64,000 nucleotides of DNA. Source: Halolamina pelagica. GTDB lineage: Archaea; Halobacteriota; Halobacteria; Halobacteriales; Haloferacaceae. The stretch covers positions 682,001 to 746,000 of the forward strand of contig NZ_LGUC01000001.1 of assembly GCF_001307315.1 (NCBI RefSeq). Direction: 5' to 3'. Shown here in pieces: positions 1-9,488 of the stretch; within the stretch, counting starts at the first letter, position 1; each line of letters starts with the position of its first letter. The notes beneath the pieces were generated by a model. That model worked only from the letters and a program-made list of their open reading frames with translations. It did no database searches and had not been told where the DNA came from. The position numbers and the translations under genes are program-made.

Positions 1-95
1 GTGAGAGCCCGGAGTGTCCGGAGTGTGGCTCGATGAGTCTCTACTACTCCGAAGGCTGCAAGACCTGCGAGTCCTGCGGCTGGTCGGAGTGCTGA
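1..95 (+). CDS. C-terminal zinc ribbon of adenosylcobalamin-dependent ribonucleotide reductase (partial)
   Basis: Only the last 30 codons are inside the window (reading frame from base 3, stop TGA at 93-95). They encode CPEC and then [12 protein letters not shown], a Cys-rich tail that I recognise as the C-terminal redox/zinc-ribbon segment of class II (B12-dependent) ribonucleoside-diphosphate reductases. In that family the Cys-rich tail is thought to pass reducing equivalents to the active site. The identification rests on about 30 residues, so another zinc-ribbon protein cannot be excluded. A B12 adenosyltransferase occurs at 39564-40102. Confidence 0.65.
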   Translation, partial: ESPECPECGSMSLYYSEGCKTCESCGWSEC

Positions 96-133
96 GCTAG
101 CGCGGCTCCCCTTCTTTCGGCTGGTCGCCGACG

Positions 134-1530
134 CTACGCCTCCTCCGCCCGCGGAAGCGAGACGGTGATCCGGTTTCCGCTGTCCTCGTCGTAGTGGGCG
201 GCGACGTGTCCGTTCGACAGCTCGACGGCCCAGTAGATCAGCCAGAACCCGAGGCCGCTGCTGTGGTAGACGTTCGTCATGTCGTGGTCGCCGGTGAGCA
301 CGTCCGCCTCGATCCGGGGGATCGCCGTCCCGTCGTCTTCGACGGTGAGTTCGACGTGGGTCTCAGTCTCCCGTAGGTGGAGCTGTACCGTGGGATCGCT
401 GTCGTCGCTGTGCAGGATCGCGTTCTCCAGCAGTTCGATCACGGCCAGGCGTAGTTCCGGTCGGCCGTACACCGCCGCCGGCTCCGGGGCCGTCACCTCG
501 ACTGTGGCGTCGGGGTGGCGCTCCCGGACGGTTTCGACGCTCTCGTGGACCGCTTCCCGGAGGTCGATCCGCTGGCGCCCCTGCTGTTCCGTCAGCAGGT
601 CGATGATCTCGCGTTCCTTCTCTGCACTCTGGAGGAGCTGTTCCCCGACTCGGCGGATGATGGCGGTGTGCTCCGACACGTCGGGCACCTCATCCGCGAT
701 GAGGTCCGCCTGTCCGAGCACGACGTTGAGGTCGTTCCGAAGGTTGTGTCTGAGGAGGTTGTCCATCACGACCAGTTGCCGCTCGCGCCGCCGCCGATCC
801 GTGATGTCACGTGCGAAGCCGACGATGCGGACGACCTCGCCGTCCGACGTGATCGGCTCTGCCTGCACCCACACCCAGCGTTTGTACCCCTTCCCGGGTT
901 CACCCGATACTCGATGTCCACCGACTTGCCCGCGGAGAGACAGGCCATCGCGTCCTTCACCGCGGGACGGTCCTTGGGGTGGACTGTCTCGAGGAACATG
1001 TCGGGGTCTTCCTGGGTCGATTCGATCGACCCGCCGAAGATCTCCGTGTAGGCGGGGTTGACGAACAGTAGCTCCGACCAGTCCCCGTCGAACATCCACA
1101 GCACGTCGCTCGCGACGGCGGCGATCCCCTCGAGTCGGGAGGCGGTCTCGGCGCGTTCGCGCTCGGCCTGGACGCGGTCGGTCACGTCCCGGGAACTGAC
1201 GACGTAGCCGTCGAGCGCCTCGTCGGTGATGTTCGACATCCGGCTCTCCAGCCAGACCCAGTCGCCGTCGCTAGTCCGGTGGCGGTACTCGACGGTCTCC
1301 TCGGTGAGGGTTTCGCTCTGGATCGCCCGTTCAAGCGTCCGGCGGACCTCGTCGACGTCCTCGGGGTGCATGAACGCGAAGGCGTTCTCGCCGACAAGCT
1401 CGCTCGGTTCGAAGCCGAGGATCCGCTCGACCGCCTGGTTCACGTAGGTGAACGTCCCGTCGGGCTCGACGAGGGCGATCTTGTCCTGGGTGTGGTCAAG
1501 GAGGAGTCCGAGTGACTCGGACTGTTGCAT
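134..1530 (-). CDS. PAS-PAS sensor histidine kinase (interrupted by a frameshift)
   Basis: Two overlapping reverse frames add up to one kinase of about 465 residues. The upstream frame (from 1530) gives two PAS domains, with GTFTYVNQAVERILGF and MFDGDWSELLFVNPAYTEIFGG as typical cores. The downstream frame (to 134) completes PAS2 and its PAC motif (GFARDITDRRRRE), then a dimerisation helix with the phospho-acceptor context LLRHNLRNDLN, and a HATPase domain with N-box (ELLENAILHS) and G2-like GLGFWL. The switch lies near 896-900 in a CCCGGG run, where one extra base restores a continuous frame. No transmembrane helix is seen, so it is probably a cytosolic sensor; the signal is unknown. No response regulator is adjacent. 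Confidence 0.85.
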
Positions 1531-1613
1531 CCCGAGTAAATTTATTCCGAATGGAGATAACTCTCACGGCAGCCGGGATGGGTTGTAACGCCAGCCGCGG
1601 CGACGATATCCGC

Positions 1614-3116
1614 CTAGAGCTCGATCGTCTCGCTGACCCACCCGGTCGGGCCCGACGGCCGGAGGTCGCTTTCGGCCTCGGGCTGGCGCTCCCCGTTGCC
1701 GTCGATCGCCCGCACGACCACTTCGTGGCGCTCGGTCGCCTCGTACTCGTGTTGCCACATGCGCCACGCGTCGGCGGCCTCGCCGTCCGGCTCGGGGTTC
1801 TCGGCGTCGAGGGGGACCGCGCCAGGCAGCGGGTCGGTGAGCGCCGCCTCGGTCCAACTGTCGCCGCCGTCCGTCGACACCTCGACGGCGCTGATCCCGT
1901 CGGTCCCGGCGTAGGCGTGCCCCCGACTCGAACCGCCTCGCCGTCGACGGTCGTGCTGTGGAGTTTGGCGACGGTTTTCACCTCGCCGGTGCCCTCCCAG
2001 CCGCGCTGTTCCCAGTAGCCGTCTTCGGGTTCGTCGCGGATCTCGATCTCGGTGAGCCACTTGGCGTTGGTCTCGCCCCAGTGGCCCGGGACGAGCGTCC
2101 GCAGCGGGGCGCCGTGGCCCCGCGGGAGCGGGCGGCCGTTCATCCCCACGCCAGCAGGCCGTCGTCCAGCGCCTCGCGGGGAACGAGACGAAGTAGTCGT
2201 CGGCGGCGTGGAGCGTCACACAGCAGCTCTCGGGGGCGCCCGCCTCGTCGAGCACCGACGAGACGGGGACGCCGTCCCAGAGCGCGTTGTCGATCTTCGT
2301 CCCGTTCAGCGGGTCGCTCACACAGCGCAGCGTGACGAACCGGCGCTCGCCCCCCATCCCTTGGAGCTCCGAGAGGGTGAACGTCCGTTCCTCGGGCACC
2401 TCGCCGGTGACGGTGAGGTCCCAGTCGCCCGGGCCGAGGTTCGGGTCGACGGACGCGATGTCGACGGTGTAGAACCCATCCGAGACGAGCGGGTCGGTGT
2501 CGGGCAGCGAGAAGGAGCGGTCCTCGGCGGCCGACAGCAGTTCGGCGGCGCCCGGGTCCCGGGGCTCGCGGTCCGCATCCCCCGTCGACGCCGGCTCGCG
2601 GAGGCGGATCGCACTCGCCGCCAGCGCGGCGACGGCCACGCCGGCGCCCTGGAGCAGGCGCCGACGCCCCGGCGGCGTCTCGCGGCCGGTCGGTCGGCCC
2701 AGATCCAGCGTCGCGTTCGCGGCGCCGACGACGAGCGCGCTGCCGATACCAGCCCCCAACGCGCCGAGGGCGCTGCCCGAAAGCACCAGCGTGAGCCCGC
2801 CGACGAGCCCGAGCGTCGCGAGCGCTCGCGTGGGCGTGTCCGCGACGTACCGCCCCACGAGCACCGTGAGTGTCGCGTAGGCACCGAGCAGCAACACGCC
2901 GGTCGTGGCCACGAGCAGCGGCTGGGCCAGCTCGCCGAGGGATCTGACGCCGACGGCGACGAAACTGGGCGCTGTGTCGCGGACGACCGCGGCCGCGCCG
3001 GCGCCGACGAACGCCGGGCTGTCGCCGGCGGCCAGCAGGGAGCCGGCGAGGGCGGCGACTCCGGCGATGACGCCGACACCGGCGTCGGCTAACTGCTCGC
3101 TACTCGGGCGGTTCAT
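1614..3116 (-). CDS. Membrane-anchored sulfite-oxidase-type molybdopterin oxidoreductase (three frameshifts)
   Basis: Residues about 10-155 form four to five hydrophobic helices. A soluble Oxidored_molyb domain follows (SDGFYTVDIASVDPNLGPGDW) with TLRCVSDPLNG near residue 263, whose Cys is the expected molybdenum ligand. The C-terminal part (STDGGDSWTEAAL, VVVRAIDGNGERQ) matches the Mo-co dimerisation domain. The frame is lost near 2180, 2145 and 1920, each in a C/G run, and three single-base additions restore one protein of about 500 residues. The substrate is unknown; the family includes sulfite oxidase and YedY-like reductases. The active site probably faces outside, anchored by the N-terminal helices. 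Confidence 0.85.
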   Translation of the reverse strand: MNRPSSEQLADAGVGVIAGVAALAGSLLAAGDSPAFVGAGAAAVVRDTAPSFVAVGVRSLGELAQPLLVATTGVLLLGAYATLTVLVGRYVADTPTRALATLGLVGGLTLVLSGSALGALGAGIGSALVVGAANATLDLGRPTGRETPPGRRRLLQGAGVAVAALAASAIRLREPASTGDADREPRDPGAAELLSAAEDRSFSLPDTDPLVSDGFYTVDIASVDPNLGPGDWDLTVTGEVPEERTFTLSELQGMGGERRFVTLRCVSDPLNGTKIDNALWDGVPVSSVLDEAGAPESCCVTLHAADDYFVSFPARRWTTACWRGDERPPAPAGPRRPAADARPGPLGRDQRQVAHRDRDPRRTRRRLLGTARLGGHRRGENRRQTPQHDRRRRGGSSRGHAYAGTDGISAVEVSTDGGDSWTEAALTDPLPGAVPLDAENPEPDGEAADAWRMWQHEYEATERHEVVVRAIDGNGERQPEAESDLRPSGPTGWVSETIEL

Positions 3117-3211
3117 GCTGTCCTAGTGGGGCTCCGTGACCGAAAGCGTTCCCCCAGCTGGCACGCTCACGCCCCGTAACTGCTTTCTCGGCGGGGCTGC
3201 GACTGGCTGGC

Positions 3212-3349
3212 GTGAGCGATTCGGAGCAGGAGACCACGGCGCCGGGGCGGCCCTGTCCCCACTGCGGCGAGACGATGGTCCACCGCCACTGCGAGTACGT
3301 CTGCCCCCAGCACGGCGTCGTCTTCGACTGTGCGGACACGTTCTACTGA
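3212..3349 (+). CDS. 45-residue zinc-finger protein of the haloarchaeal HVO_2523 type
   Basis: A GTG-started frame of 45 codons encodes CPHC near residue 15, then CEYVCPQHGVVFDC, enough Cys/His ligands for one or two zinc sites in a very small protein. From memory, a protein with this pattern (HVO_2523 family) sits directly next to crtB in Haloferax volcanii, and here crtB starts 134 nt downstream on the same strand. The function is unknown, and a regulatory role toward carotenoid synthesis is only a guess from position. The start GTG is the only one giving a complete zinc-binding module; no clear Shine-Dalgarno sequence is present. Confidence 0.75.
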   Translation: MSDSEQETTAPGRPCPHCGETMVHRHCEYVCPQHGVVFDCADTFY

Positions 3350-3482
3350 CCGCGAGACGGGTTCAATCGATGTCACCGCACCGTACAGTTAAGCCGCTTC
3401 GGGTCCAACTGCCGGTACAGTACTGACTTTTCGCCCGGCGTCGACGGCGCGTGCCGCGGCCGGCGAGGGTCACCACATCCCC

Positions 3483-4436
3483 ATGGTCGAACAACGGCAG
3501 CTCGCCCGCAGCAAACAGATCCACCGCGAGACTGGCAAGACGTTCTACGTCGCGACGCGGTTCCTCCCCGAGCGCGTACGGCACCCGACGTACGTGCTGT
3601 ACGCGTTCTTCCGCGTCGCCGACGAGGTCGTCGACGGCGACAACGATCTCGCGCCCGAGGAGCGGACCGAGCGCCTGGAGTCGTTCCGCCGCGCAGCGCT
3701 GGGTGAGGAACCGACCGACGACCCGGTGCTCGCGGCGTTCGCGGAGATCCGCGAGCGCCACGACATCCCCAAGTCGGACGTGAACACGTTCGTCGACGCG
3801 ATGGCGACCGACGTCGAGACGACGCGCTACGAGACGTACGGCGAGCTCCGCGAGTACATGGACGGCTCCGCGGCCGCAGTCGGCCGGATGATGACCGCCG
3901 TGATGGCGCCGGACCGCGCCGAGGCGGCGCTCCCGGCGGCGACGGCGCTGGGTGAGGCGTTCCAGCTGACCAACTTCGTTCGCGACGTGCGCGAGGACGT
4001 GATCGAGCGCGACCGTATCTACCTCCCCGCGGAGACGCTGGAAGCCCACGGCGCCAGCCACGAACAGGTCGCCCGACTCGAGTTCGACGAACAGGTCGCC
4101 GACGCGGTGCAGGCCGAACTGACCCGGGCGGAGGCGCTCTACCGCGACGGCGTCGCCGGCATCGAACTCCTACCGGACGACTGCCAGTTCCCGGTGCTGC
4201 TGGCGGCGATCCTCTACGCCGACCACCACCGACTGATCCGGAACCTCGACTACGACGTGGTGTCGACGACGCCCTCGCTGTCGACGCCGCGGAAGCTCTG
4301 GCTCGCGGCCCGTGCGCGGCTGGCGTGGTGGCGCAACCCCGACCCCGTCGCCGTGTTCCGCTCCGTCAGCGCGATCCCGAGCGACGAGACCGACCACCGG
4401 CTCCGGCGGGTGACCGGACGGCTGCCGGTGCCGTAG
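3483..4436 (+). CDS. crtB: Phytoene synthase
   Basis: This 317-residue squalene/phytoene synthase joins two geranylgeranyl diphosphates to make phytoene, the entry step to bacterioruberin. Both Asp-rich Mg-diphosphate motifs are visible: DEVVD at residues 47-51 and NFVRDVREDVIERDRIYLP around residues 165-182. The length is normal and the frame intact. The gene runs opposite to the crtD-lyeJ-cruF operon that finishes the pathway, with the HNH gene between them. A TTAAG element about 90 nt upstream may belong to its promoter, which would give a leader of roughly 70 nt. Confidence 0.95.
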   Translation: MVEQRQLARSKQIHRETGKTFYVATRFLPERVRHPTYVLYAFFRVADEVVDGDNDLAPEERTERLESFRRAALGEEPTDDPVLAAFAEIRERHDIPKSDVNTFVDAMATDVETTRYETYGELREYMDGSAAAVGRMMTAVMAPDRAEAALPAATALGEAFQLTNFVRDVREDVIERDRIYLPAETLEAHGASHEQVARLEFDEQVADAVQAELTRAEALYRDGVAGIELLPDDCQFPVLLAAILYADHHRLIRNLDYDVVSTTPSLSTPRKLWLAARARLAWWRNPDPVAVFRSVSAIPSDETDHRLRRVTGRLPVP

Positions 4437-4454
4437 TCCGGTTCGGCGACAGTC

Positions 4455-5363
4455 TCAGTTCGGCGGCCACCACTCCAGCGACTCGTTTCTGGTCGCGAGG
4501 TACTCGTCGGCGACGCCCGCGTCTCGGAGTCGATCGAGGCGCTCCCCGTGGCGCGCCCGGAGACTCTCCCGCATCCAGCGGTCGTCAGGGTCGTACTCGG
4601 GGTGCACCCAGAGTCGCCCCGCCCCGTCGAACGTCCAGAGCGCGGCGTCGAACGCGAAGTGGTGGGTCCAGTTCAGCAGCAGCGCGTTGCCGGGAGCCTC
4701 GGCGATGTCGGGGCGGTCGCTCCGTGGCAGGACGTGCGAGACCGTCAGCAGGCTCCGGTGATCGATCTCGGTGACGGCACAGCGGCCGTCGAACCGGTCG
4801 TACACCGACTGTTTGAACGACGCCGAGACGCGCACCCCGGCGCGGGTCTGCGTGACGGTTCGGCCTGTGGTGTCGCCGGCCTCGAACGGTGGCGCCGGGG
4901 TCGCGGGCTCGTCGACGCCCGGTTCCGTGCCGGGTCCGTCGACGTGGCGCATCTCGAACTCCAGCACCTCGCGGTCGCCGTCCGGATCGGCGACCATTTC
5001 GTGGCCCACGACGCTGACCTGCCCGCGGTACTCCCAGCCGGGTTCGTCGCCGGCGGTGTAGAAGAAGTAGATCGGGACTGGCTCGTGCTCGGCCTCGATC
5101 AGCGCCGCGTTCCCCAGCGAGTCGGGCGACTGGTCGCCCTTGTCGGGCAGCCCTTCGCCCACGTAGGTGAACGTCCCGGCGGACACGTCGTCGTCGTACG
5201 GTCCCTCCTCACGGGCGAACAGCAGGACGTAGCGGTCGCCGTTCTCGTCGTTCCGGACGTTGATGCCCGAGACGCGGTAGCCGAAGCCGGTGTCGAACAG
5301 CGCCTCGATGTCGGCCTGGTCGTAGCGTTCGCCGCGGGCGATTTCGGGGTCGGGATGGGCCAT
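4455..5363 (-). CDS. HNH endonuclease with N-terminal SRA-like domain (possible modification-dependent nuclease)
   Basis: A 302-residue protein with two parts. The N-terminal 130 residues contain YVGEGLPDKGDQSPDSLGNAAL, a GEG-GDQ-GN pattern resembling the base-flipping SRA/YDG-like domains of McrA-type enzymes. Residues about 180-260 form an HNH_2-type nuclease: GRCAVTEIDHRSLLTVSHVLPRS, then HHFAFDAALWTFD, which supplies the catalytic His and metal ligands. Such fusions cleave modified DNA in characterised bacterial relatives; the substrate here is unknown. It lies inside the carotenoid locus, 18 nt from the convergent crtB stop. The start ATG at 5363 is the first in frame. Restriction or DNA repair are the main alternatives. 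Confidence 0.75.
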   Translation of the reverse strand: MAHPDPEIARGERYDQADIEALFDTGFGYRVSGINVRNDENGDRYVLLFAREEGPYDDDVSAGTFTYVGEGLPDKGDQSPDSLGNAALIEAEHEPVPIYFFYTAGDEPGWEYRGQVSVVGHEMVADPDGDREVLEFEMRHVDGPGTEPGVDEPATPAPPFEAGDTTGRTVTQTRAGVRVSASFKQSVYDRFDGRCAVTEIDHRSLLTVSHVLPRSDRPDIAEAPGNALLLNWTHHFAFDAALWTFDGAGRLWVHPEYDPDDRWMRESLRARHGERLDRLRDAGVADEYLATRNESLEWWPPN

Positions 5364-5401
5364 CGCGTTCGGGAGAGGGCTCGGCGGGCCGACTGTTCAA
5401 G

Positions 5402-6268
5402 CTACCGACGTTCTGCGTCCCCCAGCCACGGCACCATCCCCGCGTCGAAGCGATCCGTCCGGAGCAGGCCGGCGCCGATGCCGGCGGCGACGACGGCGGG
5501 GATCCAGTTGCCGTAGATGGCGTTCACGCCGCCCCAGAGCAGGACGAAGCTCACCATGTCGTCGAGCGCGAACTCGCAGGCCTCCAGCCGCGCGCCGAGT
5601 GCGGTCCGATCGAACGCGGCGTCGAGGACGACCACCGCCACCGTCGCCGAGAGCACCCAGCCCGCGTAGTTCGACAGCGGGACGCCGTAGAACAGCCCGC
5701 CGCCCTCGTAGCGCCAGAACCCCAGCGCGACGGCGCCGGGATCGAGCACCACGTCCATCGCCAGCACGAGCGCGATGACCGAGAGCAGCCGGGGCACTGC
5801 ACGGTCGGCGAGGGGGCCCAACAGCAGCAGACAGAGCAGGTAGGCGTTCGCCACGAGCGGGAGGAAAAACACCGGGAGCGCCACCGGGACGCCGCCGAGC
5901 ATCGGTCCGAGCGAGACGCCGTACTCGAAGAAGCCGTACGGCCAGCCCGTGGTGACGCCGACGATCTCGATGGCGTAGCTGTACGCCGCCAGTGCGGCGA
6001 CGCCCAGCGCGGCCCGGCGGTCGACAACCGGAAGGACGCCGACGACGAGCGGCGAGCGCATCACCAGCACGCCCGTCAGCACGAACAGCGGATTGAACGC
6101 CAGCGGGTCGGGCAGCCAGCCCTCGGCGCTGGCGATCAGCGAGAGCGCGCCCACCGCGGGGAACACCACCGCGATGGTGAAGCGGTTCTCCTGGATCAGG
6201 CGCTCGAGCGCCGCCTCCCACGAGCGACGATCCGCGGGATCGTCGGGCAGCCACGCGGCGACGCTCAC
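5402..6268 (-). CDS. cruF: Bisanhydrobacterioruberin hydratase
   Basis: A 288-residue polytopic membrane protein of the CruF (DUF422) family. It has about seven hydrophobic helices and the family segments SYAIEIVGVTTGWPYGFFEYG and DVVLDPGAVALGFWRY. In Haloarcula and Haloferax the enzyme hydrates the terminal bonds of bisanhydrobacterioruberin to give bacterioruberin. The start is GTG at 6268, overlapping the inferred lyeJ stop in a GTGA sequence, so translation is probably coupled. It is the last gene of the crtD-lyeJ-cruF operon. The frame is intact. Confidence 0.93.
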   Translation of the reverse strand: MSVAAWLPDDPADRRSWEAALERLIQENRFTIAVVFPAVGALSLIASAEGWLPDPLAFNPLFVLTGVLVMRSPLVVGVLPVVDRRAALGVAALAAYSYAIEIVGVTTGWPYGFFEYGVSLGPMLGGVPVALPVFFLPLVANAYLLCLLLLGPLADRAVPRLLSVIALVLAMDVVLDPGAVALGFWRYEGGGLFYGVPLSNYAGWVLSATVAVVVLDAAFDRTALGARLEACEFALDDMVSFVLLWGGVNAIYGNWIPAVVAAGIGAGLLRTDRFDAGMVPWLGDAERR

Positions 6269-7105
6269 GCGAGCACCCCACGAGGCGGAGCAGGCCGCCG
6301 AGCGTCAGGAGCATCCCGACGATGCCGTTCACGATCGGGAACCACCAGTACGCACGCTCCACGTCGACGCCGGCGCCGACAGTCACGAGCAGGAACAGGG
6401 GGTAGACGCCGAGCAGCGCGCCGAGTCGCACGTCGAGCAGGCCGAACGCGACCGCGGCGAGCGTCCAGCAGCCCGCACAGTAGAGGTACGTTCGCGTCTC
6501 ACCGAGCACGGTGGCCGTGGTCTCGACGCCCGCCGCGCGGTCGGGGTCGATGTCGGGGATCGCGGAGTAGGTGTGCATCGCCATCGTCCAGAGCCAGCCG
6601 CCCACGAGCGCCGGCACGGGCGGGTGACCGCCCGCCAGCGCGGCGTAGGCGGCCGCGCCCGGGAGCAGGTACAGCCCGTTCGAGAGCGAGTCGAGCAGCG
6701 GGCGCGCCTTGAACCGCAGCGGCGGCGCGCTGTAGGCGGTCGCGAGCGCGAAGAAGCCGGCCAGGTAGGGCCACGCGACCCGGGGGTGACCGGGAACAGC
6801 GCGAGCCCGAGCAGTCCCGCGGTGGCGACGACGGCCGTGACTGCCGGCGAGTCGCGCCAGCGCGCCTCGGGGCTGCCCTCGGCCGCCTTCTTCGGGTTCT
6901 CGGCGTCGATCTCGCGGTCGAACCGGTCGTTGACGCCGTAGAGATACACGTTCGCCGGCAGCAGGTAGTACAGAAAGAGGGCTGCGGGCAGCGGGGCGAG
7001 GAGGTCGCCGGTCGAGTCGGCGGCGTAGGCGACGCCGACGAGGACGGGCCCGGCGGTGTAGAGCCAGAACCGCGGGCGCGAGAGCGTCAGCAGGTAGCGC
7101 AGCAT
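6265..7105 (-). CDS. lyeJ: Lycopene elongase/hydratase, UbiA-type prenyltransferase (two frameshifts)
   Basis: The enzyme adds C5 isoprenoid units and water to both ends of lycopene on the way to C50 bacterioruberin. The N-terminal part has the first Asp motif NDRFDREID; the second (SAIPDIDPDRAAG) lies in another frame, as expected for a UbiA-fold membrane enzyme of about 280 residues. The frame is lost near 6783 (CCCCCGGG) and near 6277 (GGGG). Restoring one base at each gives a protein ending at a TGA that overlaps the cruF GTG. ATG at 7105 shares one base with the crtD stop (TGATG). Confidence 0.9.
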
Positions 7106-8660
7106 CAGGCTTCGCGGTCGGCGACCGCCTCGGCGGTCAGTTGGCCGCTGATCAGACACATCGGGACACCGATCCCCGGGGTGGTGTAGGAGCCGGTGAA
7201 GTACAGCCCCGGTACCTCGCTGGAGGCGTGGGAGGGCCGGAGGAGTGCGGTCTGGCGGAGCGTGTGTGCGAGGCCGAGCGCCGAGCCCTGCATCGAGTTG
7301 TAGCGGGCCCCGAACTCCGACACCGAGAACGTCTCCTCGACGACGATACGGTCCCGGAGATCGGTGTCCGTGTTGGCGGCGATATCGTCGAGCACGGTCT
7401 CCCGGTACGCCTCGCGCGTCCCGTCGTCGTCGAGTCCGGGCGCGATCGGAACGAGCGCAAAGAGGTTCGAGTGCCCCTCGGGAGCCACCGTGTCGTCGGT
7501 CTTCGACGGCGCACAGAGGTAGTACGCCGGGTCGTCGGGCCACGCCGGTTCGTCGAAGATCGTCTCGAAGTGTTGGTCCCACTCCGTCGGCAGGACGAGC
7601 GTGTGGTGCGCGAGTTCGGGCAGGTCGCCCTCGACGCCCATGTAGAGCAGGAACGCCGAGGGGGCGTAGGTGCGGGAGTCCCAGTAGTCCTCGCTGTACT
7701 GCCGTTTGCGCTCGGGCAGGAGCGCCTGCTCGGTGTGGGCGTAGTCGGCGTCGCTGACGACGAGATCAGCGAGTTCGTAGCCGCCGGAACCGACGCGCCA
7801 CTCCTCGTGGCGGTCGCTCGGCGCGAAGTCGGCGGGGTCGGCGGCGGCGTAGTCGACCTTGAAACCGCCGCGCTGGCCGTGGATCTGGGTCACGTCGGCG
7901 CCGGCGCGGTACTCGACGCCGAGCTCCTCGCCCAGGTCGACGAGGCCGTCGATCACCGCCGCGAGGCCGCCCTCGGGGTAGTAGACGCCCAGCTCGAAGT
8001 CGACGTGGCTCATCAGGTTGTACAGCGCCGGCGTGTTGTGCGGCGACCCCCGAGGAACACGAGGGTGTACTGCATCACCTGCTGCAGTTTGGGGTGGTCG
8101 AAGTACTCCTCGACGTGGTCCTGCATCGACCCCAGCAGCGCCAGCCCGCGGGCCTGCTTCCCAACGTCGGGATCGAGGTAGTCCCTGAGCCGGGGGCGGT
8201 CCTCGTAGACGAAATGCTCCATCCCCACGTCGTAGGTGTACTCGGACTCGTCGAGGTACGAACGGAGCGCGTCGCCGGCGCCCGGTTCGTACGCCTCGAA
8301 GCGCTCGACGTTCGTCTCGATGTCGGGCGCGAGATCCATCGAGTCGCCGTCCTTCCACTGGATCCGGTAGTGCGGGTCGAGCCGGTTCAGCTCGTAGTAG
8401 TCGCTCGCGTCCCGATCGAAGTGGCCGAAGAAGCGCTCGAACACGTCGGGCATCAGGTACCACGACGGGCCCATGTCGAACCGGAACCCGTCGCGCTCCA
8501 TCACGCTCGCGCGGCCGCCCAACTGCTCGTTGCGTTCGAGCAGGGTCACGTCGGCGCCGGCGTCGGCGAGGTAGCAGGCCGTCGAGAGGCCGCCGACGCC
8601 GCCGCCGATGACGACGATATCGCGGCCGGAGAGCGAAGCGAGGTCCGGGGCTACGTCCAT
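7105..8660 (-). CDS. crtD: Carotenoid 3,4-desaturase / phytoene-desaturase family (one frameshift)
   Basis: A flavin-dependent carotenoid desaturase of about 519 residues. The N-terminus has the dinucleotide-binding motif VVIGGGVGGLSTACYLADAG followed by LLERNEQLGGRASV. The C-terminus has GLYFTGSYTTPGIGVPMCLI, the FAD-contacting signature of CrtI-like enzymes. The frame breaks near 8046-8050 in a run of five G (minus strand); one extra G joins the halves at LVFLGG/SPHNTPALYN. Next to lyeJ and cruF this is most likely CrtD, which acts on elongated intermediates, but a phytoene desaturase (CrtI) role cannot be separated by sequence reading alone. Confidence 0.9.
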
Positions 8661-8683
8661 GTTCGGAGCAGGGGCGCAGGGGG

Positions 8684-8690
8684 CTTAAAA
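8684..8690 (-). promoter_or_regulatory. TATA box of the crtD-lyeJ-cruF operon
   Basis: The minus strand reads CGTTTTAAGCCC, with the AT-rich core 24-30 nt upstream of the crtD ATG. This spacing is that of a haloarchaeal TATA box serving a leaderless transcript. Confidence 0.6.
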
Positions 8691-8768
8691 CGGGCGACGC
8701 CGGTACCCAGGCGTCGGCGATTGCTCCGGGAGCCGTACGGCTAAGTCGGCGGGGACCGAGGGTCCAGT

Positions 8769-9439
8769 ATGGAGAACACCACAGCCGTCGTTACCGGCGC
8801 CGGCGGCGCGATCGGAGCCGCGGTGGTCGAAGGGTTCGCCGCCGACGGCGCGACAGTACTCGCGGGCGTCCACCACGACGAGGGGCGGTTCGACGGGACC
8901 GACGCCGTCGAGACGATGCGCGTCGACGCCCGCGACGAGTTCGACGTGGAGTTCCTGATGGAGCGGGCGGCCAGCGAGGGCGGCGAGATCGACCTCGTGG
9001 TCCCCTGTGCGGCGGTGTTCCACGGCGACCCCGGCGAGCAGGAGCTGGCGTCGGAGAGCTACGCCGCCTTCGACGACGAGCTCCGAACCAACGCCCGCGG
9101 CGTCTTCGTCGCGATCTCGGAGGCGCTCCCCCACCTCGCCGCCGACGCGCGGGTGCTCGTCCCTCGGGGTCGATCGCCGCCGACGCCAAACCGGGCTACG
9201 GCGGCTACGCGGTGTCGAAAGCGGCTGCGGAGGCCGTGACCCGACAGTTCGCGGTCGAGACCGAGCACACGATCGGCGTCGTCGACCCCGGGGTCGTCGC
9301 CAGCGACCTCACGGGCGGACAGGGTCGGGCGCCCGAGGACGTGGTCGGGCTGTTCCGTTGGGCGGCGACGGACGCGCCGGCGGAGGAGCTGGACGGACAG
9401 CGGCTCGGCCTCGCCGAGTGGAAGCGGGCGACCCGGTAG
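8769..9439 (+). CDS. Short-chain dehydrogenase/reductase (one frameshift)
   Basis: A Rossmann-fold oxidoreductase of about 223 residues. The N-terminus has TGAGGAIGAAVVEGF (nucleotide binding), and NARGVFVAISEALPHL matches helix alpha-E. After a shift near 9161-9170 (CTCGGGG), a second frame continues with SIAADAKPGYGGYAVSKAAA, giving the catalytic YxxxK, and ends at 9439. The substrate is unknown. It is divergent from the crtD operon and may share its upstream region; GGCTAAGTCG about 28 nt before the ATG could be its TATA box. Confidence 0.82.
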
Positions 9440-9488
9440 CGACCCCGAGAGCCGTACGTTCTTCACCCCCCACCGCCTTGGCTCGGCC

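Noticed and set aside
279..1061. Long forward frames opposite the histidine kinase (and similar long frames opposite most other genes, e.g. 2052-3092, 10011-11822, 18556-20904)
   Set aside because: They are antisense shadows typical of GC-rich DNA: Arg/Ser- or Arg/Gly-rich, no domains, and opposite well-supported genes.
5397..6617. A 406-residue reverse frame spanning lyeJ and cruF
   Set aside because: Only its first 110 residues are protein-like (the second half of LyeJ). The remainder is an out-of-frame read of cruF, caused by a lost base in lyeJ.
7105..8660. Programmed frameshifting in crtD and the other split genes
   Set aside because: Sites differ in sequence, share no slippery motif or downstream structure, and occur in genes not known for recoding; they share only G/C runs.
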